This document shows, piece by piece, positions 34,387 to 45,185 of a stretch of 64,000 nt of DNA. Source of the DNA: Sciurus carolinensis (lineage: Eukaryota > Chordata > Mammalia > Rodentia > Sciuridae). The stretch spans positions 15,521,084 through 15,585,083 of the forward strand of contig NC_062216.1 in the NCBI RefSeq assembly GCF_902686445.1, given 5' to 3'. The translations under genes and the position numbers were made by a program. The stretch's first letter is position 1, and the number at the start of each line of letters is the position of its first letter. The notes under the pieces are model-generated. The model did not search any database. It was not told the origin of the DNA and saw only the letters and a list, made by a program, of their open reading frames with translations.

Positions 34387-35355
34387 TAACAGGCAGGGCG
34401 CCAGTCTAGGGGACCATGCAGAGGCCGGTTTTACAGCGACACAGTTCCCCACAGGAGCCTGAGTTTTCTGTTATGAGGTTTGTAATTTGGAGGGATCTAT
34501 TGAGTCATTCAGATGTTGAGTCATTGACTAAATTTTTGGAGCATCTCTCCAGATGGAGGTATATGGAGAGGAATGAAGAGTTTAATGAGAGGTCATCTTG
34601 ATCTTTGGGAGCCCGTGGTATAGTGACTGCAATATACAAGTTGCTCATGATGCTCCAAGTGTTACGGAGCTGGGACCCTCCAAGAAACTGAGATAGCGGG
34701 AAGACCCCCTCTTCAAACTCCCATTCTTGCAATCAAGTCAGAAAGATTTCAGACATGTTGCTCAGAGTAATAGGCATGATTTTGCTGAAGGGATAGGAAA
34801 AGGGAAAGAGAACACTCTCAAGGCAGAGAGTGGGGCCTCTCTTGCACTCCAGTTTATTGGGGATCCCAGAGGAGTAAACAGAGAGTCCTGCCCAGGTCCA
34901 CCTTTTGACTTTTGACTGACAGCAAGATGGCATCAGACTTTCAAATCCCCACTGTCATGGCAACTCTAGGTCACCTTGGCCCGTGCTGACCAGTTCTAAT
35001 TGGATTCTTAACCACGCATTCTTGCAGATTTTATGGTTAGGAGGAATTATCCTCATCTCTGAGATCTGCTCACAAAAGTCTCCTTCAAGGTAACTCGGGT
35101 TCCTCTTATCAACATTATTTTGGGCCTGCATTCCTCCTGCAGTGAACAGGTAGTTTGCTGAGGAATGTGACATATCCTGTCCACTGAGGCCAGGCAGGGC
35201 TGCAGGTGAATTGCATCTTGGGAAAGAAAGCACGTGGGGGTCGGCACTGTGGGCCCATTTGATAGGATTATTCTCTTAACCTCATGTTCCCACTATCCTT
35301 ACCTGTCCATGCCCTAACACAAGAAGCCATGGGATATGAGTAAAGAGTGTCATTT
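34387..35355. other. Unassigned, non-coding
   Basis: No recognised gene or repeat. Short overlapping frames only. Confidence 0.45.
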
Positions 35356-35359
35356 TTTC

Positions 35360-35465
35360 CTACTGTTCTAAGGATGGGAACCACGTCCCATTTACCAATG
35401 GGTCCCTAACACTTGAGGCACATAGCCTGGCTACAAAAAGTATTTGATAAATTTGGTTAAATGAA
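35360..35465 (+). mobile_element. L2 3' end
   Basis: 'gatgggaaccacgtcccatt', 'aacacttgaggcacatagcc' and 'gataaatttggttaaatgaa' match the L2 terminus. Confidence 0.6.
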
Positions 35466-35474
35466 TGAATTGTA

Positions 35475-36352
35475 AGAGAGCCCTGGATATCAGTGGACAT
35501 CTAAAGGAAACACTTCCATCACGTGTGACCCACAAGGCGTGGGAACCAATCCCCAAACACCCAGACACCAACTGGTGTTCGGTGTTTCAGTTCAGTGCTG
35601 ACAGTAACTCCCCAGAGTTAGTGCAGACCCCCGGGTCCAGGACTCAGTCATGGGACCTATACTTCTGACCAATTGGCTGTAAATTAGGGGTCCTCATGAC
35701 CTCCTTCTTGACTTTGACAATTGGCTCTAATAGCATGGAGACACGCTTATCACTTTATTATAAAGGATAGAAATACCAGTGAGACGAAGAGGCACCCTAA
35801 GTGAGATCCAGAATGGTCCTAAGCGCAGGAGCACCAGCCTGTGGACTTTAGGGTGTGCCGGGGTGGTGTTCACAAACCCAGGAGCTCTCCGAACCCCTTC
35901 ATTAGGGTTCTCAGTGCAATGTCCATGGCACAGGTGTGATGGCTTGCTGACGCCACCGGCCAACTCCAGCGCCTCACCTCCTGGGAGGCTGTGGGGGTGG
36001 TGAAGTTGAAATTTCTAGTCCTCTAATCACAAGGTTGGTTCCTCTGGCAACCAGCCCCATTCTGAATGTGTCTAGGGGCTTTCAGCCACTAGTCACCTTA
36101 TTACCATAAACCCAGGTGCAGTGAAAGGGGCTCATTATGAATAAAAAAAGAAGCTTCTGTCACCTCTATCACTCAGGAAATTCTGCAAGTTTTAGAAGCT
36201 CAGTGCCAGGAACCAAGGGCAAAACCAAAGTGTTGTAACAAAAGATGTTCCTATCACCCCTCAGTCAGGAAATCACAAAGTTTTTAGGAGTTATGTGCCA
36301 GGAGCTGGGGATGGAGACCAAGTACATAGTTCTTATTATGTCACGATATCAG
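35475..36352 (-). mobile_element. Ancient ERV LTR with internal duplication
   Basis: The order of landmarks matches an old mammalian ERV LTR read in reverse: 'ctgaccaattggctgtaaat', 'tagcatggagacacgc', 'cactttattataaagg' (polyadenylation signal on the minus strand), 'aaggttggttcctctggcaa', 'accataaacccaggtgcagt' and terminal 'atgtcacgatatca'. Within it an 80-90 bp segment ('ctcaggaaattctgcaagtt') recurs imperfectly ('gtcaggaaatcacaaagttt'). The family name is not asserted. Confidence 0.6.
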
Positions 36353-36748
36353 AGCCTTGCAGATGACGGTCAAGGGAGGCTTGTAAATGTGACTTAGGTA
36401 TTTAATGGTGGAAGGGTTTGGAAGGAGCCCCCAGGATGAAGGAAGAGTATGGGGTGTTGGTGGCATGACTGTCTGGGAGAGTCTGTCATGCTGGCTGCGT
36501 AGGTCACTTCTTAAAAGTTCCAGCTTTCAAAACCTGTTGATTTGAAAATGAAATTTCCAACATATGAACTATGGGGGTCCCAGTCAAACCAGAGGGCAGT
36601 CAGGAACGTCTGTGGAAGAGACACTCCTGGAATCACATCTGCCTTGTTTCCTGGGCACCCTGGAGGGGAGTCGCTGTGGGGTTTCCTGGAGTGGGCCAGA
36701 GACTGGACGGATTGTTTTGGGCCTTTTCCTACCCTCAAACCTGCCCAG

Positions 36749-37354
36749 TGTTGAGAGCGGTGATGGAGGATGGGGGAGTAGTTACTGAGATTGGGGGTCT
36801 CTGATGACCTCTTGGCTGTGGCATGCTCGGTTTCTGGGAATGTTTCTGTGCAGGGGCACAACATGCCTAGCTGCTGTGGCAATGCCCTGCATGAGGAGGC
36901 TGTGCAAGAGTCCTATCAGCTCTGACCTTGATCTTAGGCACACAGCTCCTGGGAAGGAAGGAAATCTATTGCTAGACAACTACAGGGTTTCACCAGCTCT
37001 GCTTCTCCAGTTCCTGCCCGCCTTATAGCAACTTTAAACAATGAACTTTCTTGAGAGCTACACAAAGCTCCTAAGGTTGCACTTTGCAACTGTGGATTGC
37101 AACTGTGGAAAAGCTACATAGATGTCCTAGTTTCTGTAACTTTCCTGAATAAAAGTATAATGCTCGCATAACCTGATAATGAGATGTATAAAAGAAAGGT
37201 TGTTGGTGCAACTCTTTAGCTCTGCATCTCCATCGGAGAGCAGGTTCCACCTGATCCCAGCTTCATCTTCAAGATCTGTGTCTGTCCATTTTTATTTTCC
37301 AATCCCCCTTCACCCCTTGCCAGACCCCAGAGTTTGATCGCGCTGGTCATGACA
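36749..37354 (+). mobile_element. Solo LTR of a class II (ERVK-like) retrovirus
   Basis: 606 bp from TGTTGAGAGCGG to GGTCATGACA, flanked by a perfect 6-bp direct repeat GCCCAG (36743-36748 and 37355-37360). TG...CA ends plus a 6-bp target repeat are usual for class II ERVs. A TATAAAAG box sits at 37187-37194, with a C/T-rich U5-like end. No internal viral sequence is present on either side, so it is a recombined solo LTR. Class assignment is inference from ends and repeat length. Confidence 0.72.
37187..37194 (+). promoter_or_regulatory. TATA box of the solo LTR
   Basis: TATAAAAG about 160 bp from the LTR 3' end, the expected position for a U3 promoter. Confidence 0.5.
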
Positions 37355-37589
37355 GCCCAGGGATGGTAGGCTAGTTCTTACCAAAAGTTGAACCAGGCGG
37401 ACACTTTCCTGTCCTACTCATTCCCCCAGTGCTGGTCAGTAGGCCCCCGGGCCATTGCCTCATCTCCCAAGTCATCCAGGCCCAACGGCCTCAGGTGAGG
37501 CCCGTGGAGCCCTGTGAATTTTCTCTTCTAACTCTGACTCCTCAGCACCCAACCTTGGCAGCCAGCTACTGTCTTGCTAGCGTTTTCCC

Positions 37590-38230
37590 CTCCGCAGCTC
37601 TTTGAATGTTTAATAAATTCTTAATTAAAAGCCGGGCAGCTCATCTATTCCTGTCAATTGCTTCTCGGTGGTGGAGAGAAGAGGCCTAGGGGAGGGCAAT
37701 GTCAGGCCCGAGCTCCGCCCTCCGTTCACACCCACAGCTCCGCACGCGCACGTGTGCGGGCACACACACTCTCACACACAGGACTCGGTGCTGTATTTAC
37801 ATAATTCTATTGACATTTTGAGGCTAAAATTATGTATGCTACTTTAATTCGCTGTTAAATTAAATTATGAATGTTTGGAACGTAGTAATTTCTTTTGTTC
37901 TATGAACAGATTGTTTTATATATCTGCCTATATTACCAAGTTATTAATTTAATGATTTCATAATAGCAGCTCATTCCTCTGGGTAATATAAAGACTGAAG
38001 TGCACGCTCTGTACAGCACAGGCAGACGCTGCTTGCCCTACATGAATTGAAGGTTTTAGGAATAAAGATATTAGTTTTGGCAGAATGTTTAAGTGTGCAT
38101 AGGGAAACTGGAGGGATGTGTCAGGTCAGTTCCGGCTTCCCAATCTCGTTTTTAAAAGGCAGAACAGAGTCCATTGCCCATGAGACCGAATGAAAAATAA
38201 TTTTCTTAAATAAAGCCAGGCACCTGACTG
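37590..38230. promoter_or_regulatory. AT-rich repeat-free block, candidate enhancer
   Basis: TTAATTAA at 37621-37628 and a run of TAAATTA, ATTAATTTAAT and TAATTT cores between 37800 and 37970, with no recognisable repeat. The character resembles homeodomain-bound conserved elements. A short CpG-bearing CACGCGCAC run lies near 37743. Conservation is not testable here. Confidence 0.35.
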
Positions 38231-38514
38231 AACGCTGGCAAGTTTGAGGGCTGCTGCCTGCCCATCCACTCTGACAGCTCTGGACACACGTAGGGCCAGC
38301 CCCGTCTGGAAGCAGGAAGGCCTTCTGACCTGAGGGTCTGTTGGGTCCTCACGCCATCAGCATGCTGGAGATGCGTTGCCCAGGCAACGTGGGGTCGCCC
38401 GCATCACCCTGCTCCTTGCGGGCATCTGGACCTGTTTCAGAGAAAGGGCAAAGGGCCAGCTGCTGTCTCATGAGGAGGGAGAGCATGAAGTCTGGATTCC
38501 CAAGGACCTTCCTC

Positions 38515-38655
38515 CATTCCTGGAAGTTGTGACTTGAGTTCTCTGCACCTCAATTTCCTGATCAATAAAATGGAGACAGTGATATCATCTGTTCAATTAA
38601 TATTGTGGGATTGTTGTATGGCTCAAATAAGAAAATGGAAGGGAAAAGCCTTTTG
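38515..38655 (+). mobile_element. MIR SINE
   Basis: 'ctctgcacctcaatttcctg', 'atcaataaaatggagacagt' and 'tattgtgggattgttgtatg' in MIR order. Confidence 0.75.
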
Positions 38656-38659
38656 CAGA

Positions 38660-39665
38660 CAGATGGGGCTCTTTGGGGGCTGAGTGGGAGTAGTGGGGCA
38701 GGTACCACTAATCGCCACGTGTTAGGACAATGATCATGGCCTCTGTGGTAATTCTCCACGCAGCCTCAGGTAACCCCCTGATCTGTGGATCCCAGTTCCT
38801 TCCGAAACCTGAGACTTCACCTCCATGGTTTTGAAGTCCATCCTGCTCTGGAAGTTTTGGATGCTCTTATTGTTCAGGAGAAACCACCCAATGCCTCATT
38901 TTGGTTGAGAATCCAGTGCTGAAGGCAGAGCCTTGCTCAGGAATCACAGCGTATTCAGTTGTTCTCTGAGTACTGAGCACCTCCAACTCAACGGGGACTG
39001 ATTTGGAGGAGCAGATGTGACTGTCTCCAGGCCTGTGGTCTAGTGGGAACCAGTGACTGAACCGGTGATGATGATATCCCCTGACGGCGGAAGGCAAGTG
39101 CACGTGCCAGACTGGGACAGGGAAGGGAAGCAGGGCGGAGATCAGAGACCGGGGGAAAGAGTGGATGGCAAAGGTGGTTCTGGAAGAAGTTGGAGTGGGA
39201 GAGACTGATATGGCGTGGGTTTGGGCAGAGAGTGATGAGACAGGAGTCTGGGGGGACCAGCAGGGGCCACAGCTGGCAGACACCAAGAGCTCTGTTAGGC
39301 CAAGGGCAACTGAATAGCTGCTGGAGTGGGGAAGGGCTCAATTCATGCTTTAGACAGCTGGAGAACCTTCTGGAAGTGGGTGGAGCCAGAGACAGGAAGG
39401 CCAGTTAGGGGATCCTTGTAGGAATCAGGATGGGAGATGAAGCAGTAGGGGGAAGGTGCAGGAGGTACTCGGAAGAACTGCTAAGATGGGATTAGGCTGG
39501 ACAGAGGGGGCAAGATGGAGTTGCAGAGGGCAGCGCTAGCAACGGTTGCCCCTGGCCCTCTTAGTTCTTCCTGCTCTGGATTTTCTGTTTTCTTAAAAGG
39601 AAACTCATACTATCTCCTCATCCAACGGCTGACACACCCTTGCACATATCCAAAGGCATGTGCCC
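38660..39665. other. Unassigned, non-coding
   Basis: Ser/Pro-rich antisense frames (for example 38867-39286) reflect C/T-rich composition. No domain recognised. Confidence 0.45.

Positions 39666-39666
<1 letters not shown>

Positions 39667-39698
<32 letters not shown>
39667..39698. repeat. (AC)16 microsatellite
   Basis: Pure AC run. Confidence 0.98.
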
Positions 39699-39789
39699 CT
39701 TGCTCTGTGTGCTCAGTAGGGTAAGACAAAAATGTTTCTCTACAGAGCTGACAGATTGCCAAATTAAAAAGTGTCACTGCTTACACTTT

Positions 39790-40005
39790 CTTCACTTGTT
39801 TCTTGTCTCTGCATGTCACCTCTGTGAAACATTCCTGATCTCCTCAAGGAAAAAAGAAGCAATTCCTTTCTTTTGTGCTTTGTCTACAGACTTTTTATCA
39901 TCATCTCTGTCTTCCTGTGACTCTCACCCACTGCCATGTGGCTCAATCATCTCTAGATTCCTGGGGTCCAACACTTCAGGCACAGATATACATCATTGTT
40001 GAATA
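39790..40005 (+). mobile_element. L2-like fragment
   Basis: 'tctgtgaaacattcctgatc' and 'tcattgttgaataacc' in L2-like order. Weak. Confidence 0.35.
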
Positions 40006-40899
40006 ACCCATGAGCAAATGGACCCCAGGAGCCCTGGGTCTGATTCCTCTGGGGGTGTGCTTCCCAACCTCCCCCAGGAGTCTGTCTTGGACATCGAATT
40101 CTGGTGGCAAGCATCCTCCTCAGTTACAGAAGTGCCAGACCAGGCCACTCTGGAGCCAAAGACAAGAGTCACAGAGTCCTGTGTAGCTGCTTGGTAAGTG
40201 TGAACCAGTGTTGGCCAGCATGTTAGCTGGAGGAGGGGAGAGAAAACAGAAAGGGGAGGTAGTGGGGTTGGAGGGGCTCCAGATGGCAGAGGTATGAGAA
40301 AGGGAAGCCTGCTTGGGCAGGGGTGAGAGAGATGGTGAGACAGGGAGGGCACAGGGAGGGCACAGGGATGATGTGGAAGAACTGAGCATGAGCCAGCAGC
40401 GAGGGCGTGGACAGATCAACAGTGGGAGCTGAGTGCCAGGAAGCACCGAGGGGAAGAAGTCGGTGCAAGATTTGTCTAGGATCAGGGGTGAGCAGGGGAG
40501 TGACTGTTTTGGGACATCAGGGGAGACAGAGGGCATGGGAGAACTGGGACTGAAGTCCCCTAGGGACAAACGTGCTCGCGCTCTTAGTGGCTGTTTGCCA
40601 ATGCCCGTGTGGCACTTTCTAAGTGGTCATCATAAGTCGAATGGCTGCGGGTGCTGTCCTTGGGAATCCTGTAAAGGAAGGTGGAGGGAAGAGTGGTACC
40701 AAGAGGTGGGAGAGGCACGGAGTCTCCAGGACCTGGATCCTACAGGCAAAGCAGAGTGGAGGCAGGTCTATGGCCCTGGATTGCATTTAAGGCCTTTCTA
40801 GTCAGTGTGCAGGACTCCTCCCTCGTGGTCAGTTGCTGTGTACACACAGCTGTGGTCTAAGTGTTGCATCACCCCCAACCCTACCATGAGTCCCAATCT
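40006..40899. other. Unassigned, non-coding
   Basis: G/A-rich on the plus strand. A Ser/Pro-rich 149-codon minus-strand frame at 40120-40569 has no recognisable family and overlaps others. Confidence 0.4.
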
Positions 40900-41022
40900 C
40901 TGATGCCAGAGTGCCATATTGGACTCCCCAGCATCCAGAACTGTGAACGATGAGTTTCTGTTGTTTATAAAGTTACCTAGTGTCAGTTATTTTGTTATAG
41001 CTGCCTGAATGGACTAAGAGAC
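40900..41022 (+). mobile_element. MaLR LTR, 3' end only
   Basis: 'ccagaactgtgaacgatgag', 'tttctgttgtttataaagtt' and 'gttatagctgcctgaatgga' ending 'ctaagagaca' are the 3' end of an MLT1/MST-like LTR. Confidence 0.7.
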
Positions 41023-41246
41023 ACTAAACATCTTGGGCTGAGTGAGTGAAGGCTCAGAGGTCCCCTAGGGCAAGGGCAGGAGTTGGGGTCCAGGCAGTAA
41101 ATCCAGGGGCTCCTGAAATTGCTCAAGGAGGCAGAAGTAAAGTGGTCTTTAGGGACGTGCCAGGAGCTTTGAGCTTTATTATAAAATGGAGGGGTGCCTT
41201 TTTGTACTTCACACAAAGACCAAATCTAGTAGTGAGAATAGCAGTG

Positions 41247-41253
<7 letters not shown>

Positions 41254-41287
<34 letters not shown>
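41254..41287. repeat. (GT)n microsatellite
   Basis: About 16 GT units followed by TATGT and a G run. Confidence 0.97.
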
Positions 41288-41291
<4 letters not shown>

Positions 41292-41444
41292 GCGGGGGGG
41301 AGTATGGCTAAAATCCAGGAGGGGAAGTGCCTGGCTTCCTGCTGTCTGTCTCCAAAAACAATACAAATATAAAATAAAATAAATAATAAAGAAAACAAAC
41401 CTCAGAGACTCGTGAGAGGCCATTTGGAGCAATTCAAAGTCTGG

Positions 41445-41635
41445 AGCCCTGGGCTATTTAATGTTTCCAGCAATGAACTAGATGATGAAGCAGAGCGCAC
41501 ACTCATTAATTTCATAGATGACACCCAGCTGAGGCTGGAGGGGCACCTTGGAGGATCCGATTAGAATTCAAATTGAGTCCAGTAGGCTTTAGAGATTGGT
41601 CAGAATCAACCAAATGAGATCCGGGAAGGGCAAGG
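41445..41635 (+). mobile_element. CR1/L3 LINE remnant (reverse transcriptase domain)
   Basis: Conceptual plus-strand translation gives LFNVSSNELDDEAERTLINF, then IDDTQLRLEGHLG, then RIQIE and RLVRINQM. This aligns by eye with the CR1 family RT signature (a FIND-LD-G-EC-L-KFADDTKL type block followed by RIQ-DLDRLERW). The catalytic-site Asp pair is still readable as DDT. No longer open and of ancient age. Confidence 0.72.
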
Positions 41636-41759
41636 GCAGAGAGAGGAGAAAGCCAGGCCGGTGACTAGGAGGAGCGGCAGGCTGAGTCCCGCTCCCGTCC
41701 TGGTCTGGGACTTTCTTGGCCTCCCTGCCTGATTCCCTGCCTGACATCTGCACACAGCT

Positions 41760-41935
41760 TACAATGAACTTTCGCAGTTCTCTCCTTTGAGCCTCAGGTG
41801 ACAAATCCCTGAGAGAGGGATTGTTATGAACAAGTTCATTTGGAGGGGGGAGGTTCAGAGGCATTAAAAAAATCTGCCGAAGGCCACCCAGCCCAGCTGA
41901 TAGGTGTCAAAGTCAGATGCAAACTCATTTAGCAC
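41760..41935 (-). mobile_element. MIR SINE
   Basis: 'ggttcagaggcattaaaaaa', 'ccgaaggccacccagcccag' and 'ctgataggtgtcaaagtcag' are the reversed MIR core. Confidence 0.7.
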
Positions 41936-42419
41936 TTTGCAGCACTCATTTGACGCTTACCTCAGAGTGCTTTACTGTGTCATCTGATCTGTGACCTCAT
42001 CAGAGGTACAGCCCCTGATCCTCCTCCTTGCCCCCAGGAAGGCCCGTCTCCATCTGTGCCAGCCAGGAGCTCAAGGTGCCTGCCTGCTTGGACCAATCCT
42101 CGCCTGCTCGTTCAGCACCCCGGATGTGGATTTGTCTTGCCAGACTTGACTCGCCTGGATAACTTCTGCACCTTGGGGTTGATCCAGCTGCCTGTCACTT
42201 CTGCTCCTTACCTGGCTTGTGGAGAACCCTTGGAGGAAATGGCATAATTGTATGAACGGAGCCACTACAGACCCCTTGGCCAGGCCCTCGGTTCTCCTTG
42301 GCAGCAATCCCTCACCTGTCGGTCAGCTCACTCCCTTCAGGGTCCTAACCTCATTACTGGCCCATTTGTTATTATTATCCTTCCAAGAGAAGATGGGGGT
42401 CATCTGGCAAATACTCCCT

Positions 42420-43500
42420 CAGCTTCCTGTTCTCATATCTTCCAATTCATCCAGATCCACCTCAAGTCTCAGCTCCTCTCCTCCTGCTTTTTCTCTTCGA
42501 TCTTCTCTCCCGTTCTCCCAGCCCACCCCATTCTGCTTCCTCCTGCAAGCCCACCCCGCAGGGAGCCGCTGGGGCGTGGCACTGCTCCGCTGGCAGAGGG
42601 TGTTCTTAGGTTCAGTAGAATGTTCTCGGCTACTTCCAGACATTCTTACACAGCAGCCATCGTTACGTCATTCAAAAAATCAACTGAAATGAAAGTCGCT
42701 CTCCCTCAGCCAGGTCACCAGCACCTTTGTCTTCTCTTCTTGAAGTCCCTGCAAGACCATCATCTTCACTTCTTGGTCCTTCTTTGAACTACCATTTTAA
42801 TGACAAAAGCCACCAGCGACCCCTAATATGTCCCTTCGCAGTTCTCGCCTCACTCCCTTCCTGGGGCAGTAGCCGGCTGCCACTCCTCTTCTCTGGCCCA
42901 CTGATGTGGTTCTCCCCTGAGCTCTGCCCAGGATCGCCAGTGTCTCTGCTGCTTCCTTTCTGCCCGGTGCATCTGCATCTCAACCTCCTCTCCCAGCCTC
43001 CACATTCCCCGCTTGCTTTCCCTGCACCGGACGACGCAGTCTGTCTCAGGATCTTGCACACATCCCCCTTGCACACATCCTCCGTCCTGGCCAGATCTCA
43101 CACCTGCCCCGTGTGGCTCATTGTATTGTCCTCTCTGGACTCACCCTCCTCCTGCTGCCAGCTCCTGAGAGTCACACTCCTACACGATTCTCTTTCTCTA
43201 TATCTAGTCAGTGACCAAGTCTTTGTCCCCAGAGTTACAATCCCCTTCATGGTCATGGTCTCCTAAGTGATGTCCTGTCTGTAACCTTGTCTCCTGCTAA
43301 TGCAGAGCTGCTCTTGCCAAAGTGCCAACTTTACCACGCTGCTTTCCTGTTTCAATGCCTTACCTCCCCTAGTTCCAACGTCACCTGTCTCTTGAGGGAC
43401 AGTTCCTGCCCTCACCATGCCTGGAAACCTGCAGGTCTCAGAGGACACTGTGGTGTTCCCTCCTCTGTGCCTTGGCCTTAATGTCCTTCCCCATGTCTCC
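42420..43500 (+). mobile_element. L2-like C/T-rich tract
   Basis: Plus strand rich in 'cctcctctcccagcctcc' and 'tgaaatgcattggctttctt'-like text seen in decayed L2. Two overlapping 179-codon frames (42248-42787 and 42727-43266) are Ser/Leu/Pro-rich by composition and are not called genes. Boundaries and family are uncertain. Confidence 0.35.
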
Positions 43501-43554
43501 CCCTTGGTAGCTGCTACTGAAATGCATTGGCTTTCTTATTCTGGAATGCAATGC

Positions 43555-43765
43555 AGTGTAGTGACTGGGGGCCGCACTCTGTGTCACACTGACTGGGTTC
43601 TGTTCAAAGTCTACCCCTCTAGCTATGCGACTGGGTCACCCACCCAAGGCTTCCTTTTCTCCTCTGCGTGGTGGACATGGGGAAGCGCTACCTCGTGGCA
43701 TTGTTGTGAGATGACGAAGCACCTGCCGCAGTGCTTGGCACGTGGAAAGCTCTTACTGCAGGCTG
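43555..43765 (+). mobile_element. MIR SINE, nearly full length
   Basis: 'actgactgggttctgttcaa', 'cattgttgtgagatgacgaa' and 'agtgcttggcacgtggaaag' in MIR order. Confidence 0.75.
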
Positions 43766-44736
43766 GCCCTTCTCAGTGCCACAGAGGGCGTCTTCATCCT
43801 CTGAGAGCCAAGTCCACCGGCCCCTATTTCGTGAAGATGTGTCTGACTTCCAGACAGACTCAGTCTCACCACTTGCTGATCCTTAGCATCATTCTGTGTG
43901 TTCATAACTGTGTCTACAAGTTATAAACACATGATTGGTGACGTAGTCCTCAGGACCCAACACAGTGTTTAATGTTGGACACGCCACTTCCCATGCTGCA
44001 GAGATGAAGGGTCTCCTTGGTAACTCCTGGGCTTCTGCAATTTTGGACAAGGTCTCTGGTCCATCCTACTCAACTACACACTGCGGCATGGGGGAAGGAT
44101 GCAGAATGATGAAAGAGGTAAGGATCATATGTGAACCCAAATCCCCGAAATGATCAGGACAGACTCTCTAGAAACCGGAGCTGGCCAGTGGGGTGTATGC
44201 TGGCTGTTGGCACTGGTGGTGGGGGGCCGAGTGGGGAGCCGCGTTATACATTGTGTCTGCGCACGCAAGTCCAGCCTTGCCCGGGGCTGTGTGGTGTGTG
44301 GTGGGTCGTCTGACAGTGGCTCACTGTTTGCTGGTGGTGAGTAGCACCAGCTGGCCTGGCCAGCCTCCCTAACAATGATCTCAGGGGGCAAAAGTCATGT
44401 GGATGCACCAAGAGCATGGGAGATGGGGATTTCCCTAGTGGAGCAGGGCCTGGAGGCCTGTAATTGCTGCCCTCGGGGCTGCAAGGACATTCTTGTGGAT
44501 GGGTAGGGTTGGGAAATGGCTAGCCCTGGGTGGCAGTGTTCCCAGGCTGGGGTGGGCAGGACCACAGGACTGAGGCTCTCTGCTGAAGAGCCCCAGGATG
44601 GAGTCGGGAGGAGAGGCAGAGAGCATTGGCTCTTGCCCACAGCTCAGTCTGGCTGGTTCTGGTGTCTTCTGTCATATCAGTTTCTGAGCCACCCTGCCTT
44701 GGGCTCCTTAGTGTCTCCTCTCTTTCTGTTTTTCAA
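43766..44736. other. Unassigned, non-coding
   Basis: No recognised gene or repeat. Confidence 0.4.
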
Positions 44737-45185
44737 TGATGTGATCAAAAGACCTGACAAGAACAATTTTAGAGAAGGAAACGTTTATTTGGGGACTCAC
44801 AGTTTCAGAGGTCTTAATCCCTGGGCAGCTGGCTCCATTTCTTGGGGCTCCAAGTGTGGCAGAACATCATGGTGGAAGGGTGTGGGGTGGTGGAGGAAAG
44901 TGGCTCAAAACATTGCACCAGGAAGCAGAGAGAGAGAAAGGGAGAGAGAGAACGAGAGTTATATTTCCTTACCAGAAAAAATATATATGCCAAAGTCATG
45001 CCCGCAATGACCCACCTCCTCCACCACACCCTACCCACCTGCAGTTACCTCCCAGTTAATCTGTATCAGGGGATTAATGCACTGATTAGGTAAAGCCTCT
45101 CATCACCCAATCATTTCACCTCTAAGCTTTCTTGCATTGTTTCACACATGAGCTTTTGGGGATGCCTAATATCTAAACCACAGCA
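44737..45185 (-). mobile_element. MT/ORR1-like MaLR solo LTR
   Basis: Same layout as 25601-25970: 'aaaagacctgacaagaacaa', 'acgtttatttggggactcac', 'agaacatcatggtggaaggg', 'ctctcatcacccaatcattt' and 'cacatgagcttttggggatg', ending in CA at 45185. A short GA-rich run lies at about 44928-44956. No internal region. Confidence 0.8.

Noticed and set aside
40120..40569. 149-codon Ser/Pro-rich minus-strand frame
   Set aside because: Composition-driven, overlapped by other frames on both strands, no domain.
42248..43266. Two overlapping 179-codon plus-strand frames
   Set aside because: They overlap in different frames within a C/T-rich L2-like tract, are Ser/Leu/Pro-rich by composition, have antisense frames of similar length and no recognisable domain.
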